Source: Actinopolyspora alba (GTDB taxonomy: Bacteria > Actinomycetota > Actinomycetes > Mycobacteriales > Pseudonocardiaceae). Taken from it: DNA of 32,492 nt. Positions 1 through 7,927 of the stretch are shown here, in pieces (position 1 is the stretch's first letter; every line of letters begins with the position of its first letter). Position numbers and translations under genes: made by a program. The stretch spans positions 1 through 32,492 of the forward strand of contig NZ_FOMZ01000022.1 in NCBI RefSeq assembly GCF_900112765.1. The letters run 5' to 3'. The notes beneath the pieces were generated by a model, which worked only from the letters and a program-made list of their open reading frames with translations, ran no database searches and was not told the origin of the DNA.

Positions 1-496
1 TGGAGCGGGTGGCCAGGTTGCATCCGACCAGCCAGAACGGCGGGCGCAGCTCGCACGGCTCGCTCGGCCAGTCGGGCGGGACGAAGAACTGCGCGAGGCC
101 CGGTTCGAGCGCCGCTGGTTCGGAAAAACCCACGAAAAGGGGGGCGACTCGGCCACCCGCGCAATGGGTACCCGTCTCGATGAGAGTTCGAACCTGAGCA
201 CTGGCCCAGCCCGGATGAGGACGCGAGTCCGGATCGGTGAACAGCACGAATTCCCCGGTCACGTGCTCCACCCCGGTGTTGCGGGCTCGGCTCAGCCCGG
301 GGCGGGGCTCGTGGACCACGGTTCCGGCCAGTCCCGCCTCGGCCAGCACCGACGGTGAGATTCTGCGGCGACGGTGGTTGTCCACCAGGATCATCTCGAT
401 CCGTCCGGTGAAGTCCTGGGCGGCGATGTGCCGCAACAGGTCCGCGATTTCCCGGTGATTGCCGCGGACGGCGACCACGATGTTCGCTGTGCGCAT
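1..496 (-). CDS. Family 2 glycosyltransferase, N-terminal part (cut by window edge)
   Basis: The ATG at 496 opens a frame with no stop to the left edge, giving about 165 residues. The protein begins MRTANIVVAVRGNHREIADL, a GT-A Rossmann start, and continues with EMILVDNHRR, a PRPGLSRARNTG segment and FTDPDSRPHPGW. GLSRARN followed by an acidic DxD-like turn is typical of GT2 enzymes, which move a sugar from a nucleotide-sugar donor. The C-terminal half lies outside the window, so acceptor and product are unknown. Only three bases separate its ATG from the stop of the upstream gene, so it is probably translationally coupled as the last visible gene of a leftward operon. Confidence 0.8.
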   Translation of the reverse strand, partial: MRTANIVVAVRGNHREIADLLRHIAAQDFTGRIEMILVDNHRRRRISPSVLAEAGLAGTVVHEPRPGLSRARNTGVEHVTGEFVLFTDPDSRPHPGWASAQVRTLIETGTHCAGGRVAPLFVGFSEPAALEPGLAQFFVPPDWPSEPCELRPPFWLVGCNLATRS

Positions 497-499
497 CGT

Positions 500-859
500 T
501 CAGTCCTGCCGCGAGTGGTGATCGGTGGGGAGGCTGATGGCCTGCCACCTGCTCACGAGCGCGACGAGGCGGTCCCACAGCGGACCGCCGTACTCCTTGA
601 GCGTGGACTGCTTCTCGGCACGTTCGAACACGATGACCCAATCCCCCGTGCGACGATCCCGATAACCGTGCACGGTTTCACTGCGGGAGCGGTGTAGCTG
701 GTGGGCCTGTTCCAGATCGGGGTAGGTGTCGGCGACCAGCGCACGCACCTCGTGGCCACCGAGGTGGGGAGGAACCGATGCCGGTCGTTCGGCTTCGATG
801 GAGTGTTGAAGTCTCAGCAGCGGAACAATCGTGCTGGCCAATGTCGGAGCGATCGTCAT
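500..859 (-). CDS. Small hypothetical protein (119 aa)
   Basis: The ATG at 859 was chosen because AAAGGA lies six bases upstream; the frame is open much further but the extension is low-complexity Arg/Pro/Ser. The protein has a helical N-terminus (TIVPLLRLQHSIEAERP), a middle rich in His and Arg, and a compact C-terminus with GDWVIVFERAEK and GGPLWDRLVALVSRW. I do not recognise the family. It sits between a Cys-rich small protein and a glycosyltransferase, whose start is three bases past its stop. No signal peptide or membrane segment is visible. Confidence 0.55.
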   Translation of the reverse strand: MTIAPTLASTIVPLLRLQHSIEAERPASVPPHLGGHEVRALVADTYPDLEQAHQLHRSRSETVHGYRDRRTGDWVIVFERAEKQSTLKEYGGPLWDRLVALVSRWQAISLPTDHHSRQD

Positions 860-950
860 CGAAGGTCCTTTCAGGACGACAGTGGGGTGGAAAGGTGGCC
901 CGAACACGGGGGAGGGAAGCCGGGTCCGGGCCACCTGTCTGTCGAGCGGC

Positions 951-1160
951 TCAGCCGTTCGAGACGGGAGTCTCGGCGTCAACATGCCGCCGTACACACG
1001 TGCCGCAGACTCGCGGGCCTGCCGGTTCGAGGTCGTTGTTGACACCAGCGTTGAGACCGCACAACGTGCGGCCGGTATCGGCCGCGAGTCGTTCGTGCAC
1101 CGTTCCGGTGTGGTCGATCCACACGCGGGCAACGCAGTGGGACTCGTCCGCGGCCGTCAT
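951..1160 (-). CDS. Small zinc-ribbon-like protein (69 aa)
   Basis: The ATG at 1160 overlaps the stop of the upstream gene by four bases (ATGA), which supports this start. The protein holds Cys34 (RTLCGL) and Cys52/Cys55 with His59 (RVCGTCVRRH), a plausible zinc site. Small actinobacterial accessory proteins with a CG...CxxC layout are common and mostly uncharacterised. It may bind zinc and act as a DNA- or protein-interaction module, but this is inference. It belongs to the same leftward operon as the glycosyltransferase. Confidence 0.6.
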   Translation of the reverse strand: MTAADESHCVARVWIDHTGTVHERLAADTGRTLCGLNAGVNNDLEPAGPRVCGTCVRRHVDAETPVSNG

Positions 1161-1579
1161 GCCCGTACCTGCTGGGGCGTGTTCGACAGCGGAGCTCGTC
1201 GTAGACAGGGTATGCAGGGCATCCCCTCACCCGGGGTGAGGAATTCCAGATCGGTGATCGCGATAGTCGCTCCGCACCACGCGCTCAGCGTGTCCCCGTG
1301 CCAGTCTCCGGGGCGCATCACAACGATGTGTGCGACCCGTCTGGTTTCGCCGACAATCCCACGGCGGTAGCGAACGACGAGTGAGATCGGTTCGGGCCAC
1401 TCAGCCGAGAGCCCCCATGCACCGGAGACATTGGGAAGGGATTCGGCGAGGATCCGCACCAGAGTGTCAAACGCGGTCTCGGGATCGCTGACGGTGAGCT
1501 GCCGGGCAGTACCTCCTTCGCCAACGGCCACGACGAATGGCCGCGCGTCCCCTATCGTCGTGAGGCTGTGATTGCCCAT
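1157..1579 (-). CDS. Hypothetical protein with C-terminal zinc-ribbon motif (140 aa)
   Basis: This is the first gene of the leftward operon, starting at the ATG at 1579 with only a weak upstream GGA. The middle is beta-rich (ISLVVRYRRGIVGETRRVAH, MRPGDWH) and the C-terminus carries Cys102 (SAWCGA) and Cys122/Cys125 (MPCIPC). The WCG...CxxC spacing resembles that of the next gene, so the two may be distant paralogues. The stop overlaps the next ATG by four bases. Function is unknown; a metal-binding accessory role is inferred only from the cysteines. Confidence 0.6.
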   Translation of the reverse strand: MGNHSLTTIGDARPFVVAVGEGGTARQLTVSDPETAFDTLVRILAESLPNVSGAWGLSAEWPEPISLVVRYRRGIVGETRRVAHIVVMRPGDWHGDTLSAWCGATIAITDLEFLTPGEGMPCIPCLRRAPLSNTPQQVRA

Positions 1580-1842
1580 GTGGTCGGTCCATTCACGTGC
1601 GAGTCCAGCTTGGTCACGGCGACCCCGTCGGAGGTCGGGGGCAACGACGGGACCGCCGCGTCTGTGGTGTCAGGACAGAGCACCGATCGGGGAGTTATGA
1701 TGCTCTAGTGATTCCCGACACATGAGAGAATGATGCTGGAATTATTCCGATCAGTCTAGACGTCCGATCGGGTGATCCTCGTTGACACCGTGGCCGCATC
1801 CTGCGGGTGTGGCGGTGCAACGACCCCGTTGAGGAGCGACAG
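1580..1842. promoter_or_regulatory. Divergent intergenic region with three CCGATC(G/A)G sites
   Basis: This 263-base gap separates the leftward zinc-ribbon operon from the rightward XRE regulator and should hold both promoters. The palindrome CCGATCGG occurs at 1683-1690 and 1764-1771, with a one-base variant CCGATCAG at 1747-1754. The stretch 1696-1760 is AT-richer than its surroundings. Sites of this kind next to an XRE gene could be its operator. No convincing -10/-35 pair was assigned. Confidence 0.35.
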
Positions 1843-2715
1843 GTGGCACGCAAAACGATCAGGGCACGTCGACTCGGCAAGCAGATCCGGAAGCTGCGTG
1901 AGCGGGCTGGCTTCAACCAAGACCAACTGTGCGAGGCGATCAATGCTGGGCAGGAACGCCGAGCCTCCGTGAGCCAAGGACAGCTGTCCAAGATCGAGGT
2001 CGGGGCCGCACGACTGGACGCCACGCAGCTCGAGCGCATCCTGACCGCGGTCGGTGCGAGCGAGGACACCGCCGCACGGTTGGAAACACTGCGAGCCCGC
2101 GCCGAAGAACCAGGCTGGTGGTCCGAATACAGCCCCTACATTCACGAGACGCTGGAACTGACCATCGAACTCGGTGAGGACGCGCGAGCCATCCGCACCT
2201 ACGACACCAGCGTGGTACAGGGACTGCTGCAGACCGAGGACTACGCCCGAACAATCATCGAGTCCAGCCGTGCTTGGGTACGTCCCACGGATGTCGACAT
2301 GCTCGTCGAGCTGCGCATGCGACGACAGAAACGCCTGGCTGACGACGACTTCGGCGGGCTCACCGCTGTGATCACCGAGGCCTCACTGCGCCACCAGGTG
2401 GGCAGCCGCGCGGTCATGCGCGCCCAGCTGGAGAAGCTATGCCAGATCACAGAAGAGGGAACCGCCGCCGTGCACGTCCTACCCTACGAGGAGGGACCGT
2501 GGCCGGGTTTGGGCGGTTTCCTGATCTACTCGTTCCCGGACGAAGAGGATGCGGAGGTGGTGCAAGTCGACGGAGATCTCGGTGCAGGAATCTACGAAGA
2601 CCGTGAGCCCATCTCAGCACTAACGTATACGTTCAACGCGGCACTGGCCAAGGCACTGCCCGCTCGGGAAAGCCTGAATCTGTACCGCACCGTGATGAAG
2701 GAACTGGACACATGA
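1843..2715 (+). CDS. XRE-family helix-turn-helix regulator with DUF5753 domain
   Basis: I chose the GTG at 1843 (VARKTIRARRLGKQIRKLRE) because GAGGAG sits six bases upstream and the helix-turn-helix begins at once; the frame is open from 1807. Residues about 10-70 form an XRE/Cro-type DNA-binding domain (LRERAGFNQDQLCEAI, then VSQGQLSKIEVG). From about residue 85 the sequence fits the DUF5753 region (WWSEYSPYIHETLELTIELG, VVQGLLQTEDYAR, ITEASLRHQVG). At 290 aa it has the usual length of these actinomycete regulators. It overlaps the DUF397 gene by four bases, the normal pairing for this family, and probably controls itself and perhaps the divergent operon. Confidence 0.88.
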   Translation: MARKTIRARRLGKQIRKLRERAGFNQDQLCEAINAGQERRASVSQGQLSKIEVGAARLDATQLERILTAVGASEDTAARLETLRARAEEPGWWSEYSPYIHETLELTIELGEDARAIRTYDTSVVQGLLQTEDYARTIIESSRAWVRPTDVDMLVELRMRRQKRLADDDFGGLTAVITEASLRHQVGSRAVMRAQLEKLCQITEEGTAAVHVLPYEEGPWPGLGGFLIYSFPDEEDAEVVQVDGDLGAGIYEDREPISALTYTFNAALAKALPARESLNLYRTVMKELDT

Positions 2716-2966
2716 GCAGCAACCCCTACCACGACATCCCCGACGAGGTGTACGAGCAACTCGTCCACGCCGAGCACGCGGCACCGGCCGCGAGCACCGG
2801 CAACGGTGCCTGCATCACCGTGGCCTCGACAGACGGCTACATCTCGTTTCAGGACAGCAAACTCGACGACAACGACCGGCAAGCACGTACCCAGATCTAT
2901 ACCCCGGCCGAACTCGCCGCGTTCGTGGCCGACGCCAAAGCAGGACGCTACGACCACCTGATCTGA
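2712..2966 (+). CDS. DUF397 domain protein
   Basis: The 84-aa protein starts with ATG inside the stop of the XRE gene (ATGA overlap). It carries the DUF397 pattern: a small Gly/Ala region followed by CITVAST, then ISFQDSKL and a C-terminal FVADAKAGRYDHLI. DUF397 proteins are nearly always coded next to XRE/DUF5753 regulators in actinomycetes. The pair has been discussed as regulator plus partner, or as toxin-antitoxin-like, but the biochemical role is not settled. Co-translation with the regulator is clear here. A strong hairpin follows 21 bases after the stop. Confidence 0.85.
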   Translation: MSSNPYHDIPDEVYEQLVHAEHAAPAASTGNGACITVASTDGYISFQDSKLDDNDRQARTQIYTPAELAAFVADAKAGRYDHLI

Positions 2967-2987
2967 GCGCGTCAACAACGACATAAT

Positions 2988-3028
2988 CGGATGTGCCCCG
3001 GCTTATCGTGGAAGCCGGGGCACATCCG
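2988..3028. terminator. Perfect 17-bp hairpin between convergent genes
   Basis: The arms 2988-3004 and 3012-3028 are perfectly complementary around a seven-base loop. The hairpin sits between the stop of the rightward DUF397 gene and the stop of the leftward ATPase gene, so it could end transcription from both sides. No long T-run follows on either strand, which is common in high-GC actinomycetes. Confidence 0.8.
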
Positions 3029-3105
3029 TATCGTGCCGCACAACTCCGCACCGGGCACACTGAGAGTGCCACGAGCAACGGCTGAACTCCTCGGCAGACA
3101 CGCCG

Positions 3106-6100
3106 TTATGTGCTGGTGGCGTTGCGTGCGTCTTCGAGCTGTGCTCGGCTCAATACTGTTCCATCGGGCCAGGGGTGTTGCATGAGCTCCTGCAGTCCGG
3201 GCGAGTGGTGGTGGCTGTGGTCGAGGTCGGCGCCGGGGGTGGTGATGTCGTCGAGGAGCCGAACTGCGAGCACCGCGAGGGTGGTGGAGTCGCCGTCTCC
3301 CCAGGTCAGGCCGTGGGAGTCACCGTGGGGTGCGGGATAGAGCGTTCCGTTTTCGGTGCGCACCCAGATGTCGCCGTCCAGGATCAGTTCAGCAAGGGGA
3401 CTGGAGGAGGGAAGCCGGGAGGGCGCCAGTGCACGCATTTCCGCACCGCTGGGATCGATCGTGACAGGGGTGTCGCTGAGCGGGTCGATCCAGAGGGTGT
3501 CTGCGCTGTCCGGGACGAGCATGACGAACACGGCCCTGTAGGTGACCGACTCGAGGCGGGTGAGGAACTCTTCTCCCCACTTGCTGCGGGGGATGGTGAT
3601 GGTGGAGATGTGTGGGAAATCCGCGCGCACGTTGGCTAGCATGTCTGCAGTGTTGTGCACGCAGTCGACTGCGAGTTTGTCGGACCGTTGCAGTATCTGG
3701 CGCCACGCGTCGCGGCGCTCGTGCTCAGGCAGGTCGTCCAGTTCGACCTTCGGGGTTTCGACTGGCTCGGCGGCGAGGTGAATGTGGTGGCTGCTGATCC
3801 GACCGTCGGCGAGACGCTCGTGCAGCAGCCGTTCATCGGAGGCATCACCGTGCTGGGAGGCTTGCACGGCGTTGATCAGGGTGCGGTGTACCGCGTGCCC
3901 GGCCGGGTAGAGCATGGCCATGCGCAGGAGCACCGCTTCATCGACGTTGATCGACAGGTGCGGAGGGTAGCGCACGGGTTCGTCACCGGGCTGCCAGTCC
4001 AGAATGAGTTGCGGGAGCCGCAGCGAGAACGGCCAATACGGCAGGGATTGGCCCAAGGTGGTGGCGACCGTGGACCATTCCACCTCCTTGCCGTTTCGTC
4101 CAGGATGCCGGCCTGTCGTGGCACGCAGCTCCGGCGCGTGCAATCCCCACAAGGCTTCTTTGATCACCACGTACGCATCCCGTCCGGGGAACCGGTCGGC
4201 GATGTGGACGAGCCGAGTGTGCATTCCCGGCATGGGCCAGCAAAACGCGACGGTGGCCCCATCCGCGCGTCGCCAATCCTGCACCACCATCGCGGTGAAC
4301 TGCGTACCCAGATACCGGTGGTATCTGCGGCCTTCGGCCGCGCCCAAGTAGGTAGCCGCGGTGTTGGTGACTGGCCACTGGTCGATCAGCGTGGTGCTGA
4401 ACTGGGTACTGCTCATAGAGTTCCCTTCACTGGCAGGAATCGGTGCTGGGGTGCCGGTTTCGTCGGCCAGGGGCAGCGACCAGTGTTTGCGCACCGTGGT
4501 GAGTAGTCGCCAGCTCCACGCTGGCGTGACTGCCAGGGCTTGCCGGGCGGTGGCGAGTTGGCTCAGGCTGCCTGGTCCGGGCTGCCAGCCGGCTTGCAGA
4601 GTCGACTCGTCGAGGTCGGCGTCGAAGATGTCGAGCACGGTGGCGCAGTAGTAGAGATAACTGGCTGCGTGCCAGCGCAGTTGCGTCAGGCCAGCGGTGG
4701 GCTCGGTCTCGGTGACCTCGAGGAGCCGGGTGGCCAGAACGATCATGTCGTCGGCGGTGTCGCAGGAACTGGTGTGCAGGGTCAGGGTGGCGGTGTCGAC
4801 ATCGGCTGCGGGACCGAGCTGCTGACTCGCGGCGGCGAAGGCTCGGATCTTGGCGCTCAGATCGGTGGTGACCAGCTGATGTGTTACCTCCTCCAGGAGA
4901 GGAGGTTTTGCGCTGTCGATGCGGTCATGCAGGGCGATAGCGGTGCGGCTGAGCTCCCGGGGAATGCCACCGGACAGGCAGTGACACAGGCCGATGAACG
5001 GCAGCGGCAGGCCGATGACGCGGCGGCTGAGCCAACGCTGGGACTCATCCAGCGTGAACGGCGGCACGGAGATCATGGTCGTGAAGGCGCTGTCGAGAGC
5101 ATCGCGGACGGGAATGCCGCGACGTTCGAAGTCGGTGAGTGCGTCGTCGGAGACGGACACGACGAACGGGCAGTGGGTGATGCCGAAGATGCCTTTGATC
5201 TCGTTGACGAAGTCGTGAGCCTGGGTCGGGCTGGCCATTTTGTCGAGTTCGTCAATGGCGATGACCAGCCCGTCGACGTCTCCGGTCTCGCGCAGTACCG
5301 CCACAGTCCGTTCGAGGAACGCGCGGAGCTGGTCGACCAGTTCCGGGTGTGTCAGTGGTTGTTCGGCATGCTGGAGTGAGCGGTTCCAGTTGATTTCCGC
5401 GCCTTTGCTCGCGCTGAGTTTGCCGGACCAACCGGAGGTGTGGGTTTGCAGGTAGCGCACCCGACGGAGCTGATCTTCGGCGAGTTTGCGCAGCGCAGCG
5501 ATATCAGCATCGAAGGCCCGATTCTCTGCTGTCGGATTCTGGGCCTTGGGCGTGTACGCCCGGATCCGCGGGGTGAACGACTCCAGGCCGAGCACGACGA
5601 ACACGCGGGTTACCGCGTTCCCCACCGCCCGGGAAGCGCCTGAGGAATGCCAGCTGTAGCGTAGCTGTCTGCCGAACTGGACGATGTGACGCCCCTGCGC
5701 GCCGAGGATCCTACCCAGGGGGATCGCTGCGACCCCCAGGGCGTTGACCACGGCGATGAACAGGCCCGTGGTCACCGCGAGCAAGGCGAGCAGGTGCCGA
5801 GCAGACCACTGCGGCGGGTCGGCACCGCTGGCCCCCGCGGCGTGCAGCAGCCGCACATCGGCGACGTAGTGATCCACCGCGCTGGCTGGGTCGCGATACC
5901 ACAGCAGCCAGCCCAGTACCAGCAGCGGCACCGCCCAGCGCAGTCCCCGCCAGAGCCGGCGCAGCAGCCTGCTCGCGTCATGACGGCGCCGAACTTGACC
6001 TCGCAGGTGCTGCCAGCGCTGGTACTCGGCGCTGAAGTGGTCCGCATCGCCGCGGGCAGTCAGATGGTCCAGGACGGCGCGACAGACCCGAGCATGCAGA

Positions 6101-6561
6101 TGCAGTACGAAATCCCGCGCCTCGTAGCGGGCGGGTGCTCCCACGGTGATCGTCAGCCGTCGTGGTTCGTCGTCGCCGACCATGCTTCCAGCCAGCGCCT
6201 GGATCAACGTGGTTTTGCCAGCTCCGCGCTGGCCGGCCAGAGCGATGGCGCCCACCTGCGGGCGCCGCAACTCTCGCAGGAGTGTGCTCATGGAGTCGGT
6301 GCGGATGAGCAACGACACCTCGTCGACCGACTGCAGACCCGCGGCGTCGCGCACGGTGAGGGTGTGCTCGAACGAGGGAGCATGGCTGTCGTTGATGCGT
6401 TCGCGCACTTCCGGCAGGATCAGTTCATCCCGGACGGTTTGCTTCCACCGAAACCGCCGGACGGGAACACCGAGCTGCAACGCTTGCCGTCGGCGCCCCC
6501 ATTGCAGCCGTTCCCAGGTGGCCTGTGGCAGATTCGCCAGCTCCAAAAGCGGCCGGCACAC
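3106..6561 (-). CDS. KAP-like membrane P-loop NTPase, main part
   Basis: The frame gives 1151 aa from a GTG at 6561. It holds a Walker A motif at residues 110-118 (GQRGAGKTT) and a Walker B at 431-441 (GLVIAIDELDK). Two hydrophobic segments lie between them (about 209-222 and 256-283). Transmembrane helices inserted inside the P-loop domain are the hallmark of KAP NTPases, which are predicted to organise membrane complexes and often occur in conflict or defence contexts. About 430 C-terminal residues are not recognised. The GTG has no clear ribosome site, and the sequence upstream in another frame looks like the missing N-terminus, so a frameshift near 6560-6590 is likely. An internal ATG at 4416 has GAAGGGA well placed before it and could yield a separate 436-aa product. 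Confidence 0.7.
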   Translation of the reverse strand: MCRPLLELANLPQATWERLQWGRRRQALQLGVPVRRFRWKQTVRDELILPEVRERINDSHAPSFEHTLTVRDAAGLQSVDEVSLLIRTDSMSTLLRELRRPQVGAIALAGQRGAGKTTLIQALAGSMVGDDEPRRLTITVGAPARYEARDFVLHLHARVCRAVLDHLTARGDADHFSAEYQRWQHLRGQVRRRHDASRLLRRLWRGLRWAVPLLVLGWLLWYRDPASAVDHYVADVRLLHAAGASGADPPQWSARHLLALLAVTTGLFIAVVNALGVAAIPLGRILGAQGRHIVQFGRQLRYSWHSSGASRAVGNAVTRVFVVLGLESFTPRIRAYTPKAQNPTAENRAFDADIAALRKLAEDQLRRVRYLQTHTSGWSGKLSASKGAEINWNRSLQHAEQPLTHPELVDQLRAFLERTVAVLRETGDVDGLVIAIDELDKMASPTQAHDFVNEIKGIFGITHCPFVVSVSDDALTDFERRGIPVRDALDSAFTTMISVPPFTLDESQRWLSRRVIGLPLPFIGLCHCLSGGIPRELSRTAIALHDRIDSAKPPLLEEVTHQLVTTDLSAKIRAFAAASQQLGPAADVDTATLTLHTSSCDTADDMIVLATRLLEVTETEPTAGLTQLRWHAASYLYYCATVLDIFDADLDESTLQAGWQPGPGSLSQLATARQALAVTPAWSWRLLTTVRKHWSLPLADETGTPAPIPASEGNSMSSTQFSTTLIDQWPVTNTAATYLGAAEGRRYHRYLGTQFTAMVVQDWRRADGATVAFCWPMPGMHTRLVHIADRFPGRDAYVVIKEALWGLHAPELRATTGRHPGRNGKEVEWSTVATTLGQSLPYWPFSLRLPQLILDWQPGDEPVRYPPHLSINVDEAVLLRMAMLYPAGHAVHRTLINAVQASQHGDASDERLLHERLADGRISSHHIHLAAEPVETPKVELDDLPEHERRDAWRQILQRSDKLAVDCVHNTADMLANVRADFPHISTITIPRSKWGEEFLTRLESVTYRAVFVMLVPDSADTLWIDPLSDTPVTIDPSGAEMRALAPSRLPSSSPLAELILDGDIWVRTENGTLYPAPHGDSHGLTWGDGDSTTLAVLAVRLLDDITTPGADLDHSHHHSPGLQELMQHPWPDGTVLSRAQLEDARNATST

Positions 6562-6982
6562 GTAGCTCTGCCCAGTAGGCGACTGCCACGAGCCCGAAGC
6601 ACACCCACAGGGGCGCCGACCAGATAACGCCGAACAGAACGCCTATCGCAACCGGCGGGAGTAACCCCGCTGCCAGCACGACCAGCCAGTGGCGCCGCCC
6701 CGGCTGCCAGTCCTGCAGTCCCCAGGAAGGCTTGCGCGCGCGGTGTTCCCGCAGCTGCTGGCGGCGCTTCTCGACCGGCTCGTACATACTCGACGCCCGT
6801 GCCCGAAACGATCGATCGCGCAGGATCTGCCCCATCAGCTCGTGTCGATTCAGACGCGCCGCCTCCAGCGCCTCCAGGATCTCCGGAGTGCTGAGCACGT
6901 TTTTCAGCAAGTCGTCCAAGCTCGCCACCATGCTCGGGTCGAGCTCGGCCTCTGGAGACATCGGCCCCCGGGCCTGGGTCAT
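6425..6982 (-). CDS. N-terminal membrane part of the KAP-like NTPase (probably frameshifted)
   Basis: The ATG at 6982 is preceded by AAAGGAG seven bases upstream, the best start signal of this locus. The first 130 residues look real: acidic and helical (SLDDLLKNVLSTPEILEALE), a basic stretch (EKRRQQLREHRARK), then two hydrophobic segments (HWLVVLAAGLLPPVAIGVLF and PLWVCFGLVAVAYW). After residue 130 the sequence turns into low-complexity Ala/Gly/Arg text. From that point the other frame reads like a natural continuation (RPLLELANLPQATWERLQWG). A +1 shift between about 6590 and 6560 would fuse both into one protein near 1290 aa. A sequencing error, a true mutation or genuine overlapping genes all remain possible. 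Confidence 0.55.
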   Translation of the reverse strand: MTQARGPMSPEAELDPSMVASLDDLLKNVLSTPEILEALEAARLNRHELMGQILRDRSFRARASSMYEPVEKRRQQLREHRARKPSWGLQDWQPGRRHWLVVLAAGLLPPVAIGVLFGVIWSAPLWVCFGLVAVAYWAELRVPAAFGAGESATGHLGTAAMGAPTASVAARCSRPAVSVEANRPG

Positions 6983-7559
6983 GCGGCTGCTCCTTTGCTC
7001 ACGGCACCACCACCCGCGAAGATCATCACAAGGAGTCCTGACAGAGCGATCACGAATCAGGCGATGTCACCTACATGGAGCAACCCACCGCTAGCCGTGA
7101 CCCTCAGCAAGCCCTCGGCCCAAGACCGCCGGCCACGCGACCCCTTCCCGGCGCATACCGTTCCCACCCCGCCGCGCGAGACCTGGCCGCTGTGAGGGAC
7201 CTTCCGTGAACAACCGGCAGGCGTGACCGAGCGACATCGGAAACGAGTTCCGAACGACGGTGAGAGACGTCCGCACCTCCCCGCTGACCAGCACGACGGG
7301 AAACGATCTTCACTAGCGCTGGGAAACTTCCCCGAGCAGGGTTGATCTCCGCTGGTCAGTGGATTCCATCGGTAGTCCGATGCGCTACGAGTTTCTCGAC
7401 AAGGTGTGGGAGGTTGTCTCTCCCTGGCAGCTGGATTAAGTAGAGAATAGGAGTGCAAGAAAGGTAAGGATGGGGCCGGGTTGACTCTGTGGAAGGTTGC
7501 TCTGATCGAGCTTTTCACATGAAGCTCGAGCGGGACTGGTAGGTCCCAAACCGGCTACC
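6983..7559. other. Intergenic stretch without a convincing gene
   Basis: About 580 bases separate the NTPase locus from the small membrane gene. Frames here read as Arg/Pro/Ser-rich text without motifs. Complementary CTGACCAGC (near 7280) and GCTGGTCAG (near 7350) could pair. Base composition falls toward AT from about 7380, which may mark the border of transferred DNA. Confidence 0.4.
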
Positions 7560-7925
7560 GTGCTCCTTTACGGAGCGTTATTTCCCCTGGTTATAGGGTT
7601 TACTTTCTTTCTTGTGGAATTTGGACTCGGTGTCGCGCAACTTTTGACCGAAAAGCTCCAGGATAAATTCGGGCCGCGACGTTGCCAAAGTATTGCTTCT
7701 GCAACTGAGACTGACAGGATTCAGTCAAAGAAGTATTCAAATACGTACGACTACGCGAGCGACGGCAAGACAGTGGCACAAGCAGGGGAGATCCATGGAA
7801 ACGTGAGTCAGTCTCAGGTGCATGTCTACTTACCCTGCCATCGATGCCGCTCTGCGAAAGACGAGGCCGCTTGGCGAGCCTGTGGCAAGGAACGCAGTGA
7901 ATATCCAAAAGATACACCGTGCTGA
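7560..7925 (+). CDS. Small membrane-anchored protein of unusual codon use (121 aa)
   Basis: The frame starts at a GTG (7560) without a clear ribosome site and has no other start that keeps the first hydrophobic helix (LLYGALFPLVIGFTFFLVEF). After a basic linker comes GKTVAQAGEIHGNVSQSQVH. VxQAGxIHGxV-like motifs recur in small and multidomain actinomycete proteins, with no settled function. The C-terminus holds Cys-rich LPCHRCRSAKDEA and a final Cys. Codons ending in A or T (TTA, ATA, AAA, TCA) are far more frequent than in neighbours, which suggests horizontal acquisition. It ends where the IS5 remnant begins. It may be a real orphan gene or a remnant. Confidence 0.42.
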   Translation: MLLYGALFPLVIGFTFFLVEFGLGVAQLLTEKLQDKFGPRRCQSIASATETDRIQSKKYSNTYDYASDGKTVAQAGEIHGNVSQSQVHVYLPCHRCRSAKDEAAWRACGKERSEYPKDTPC

Positions 7926-7927
7926 GA

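Noticed and set aside
4540-6627. Plus-strand frames opposite the KAP-like NTPase
   Set aside because: Gly/Val/Gln-rich shadows; the minus strand carries Walker A and B motifs.
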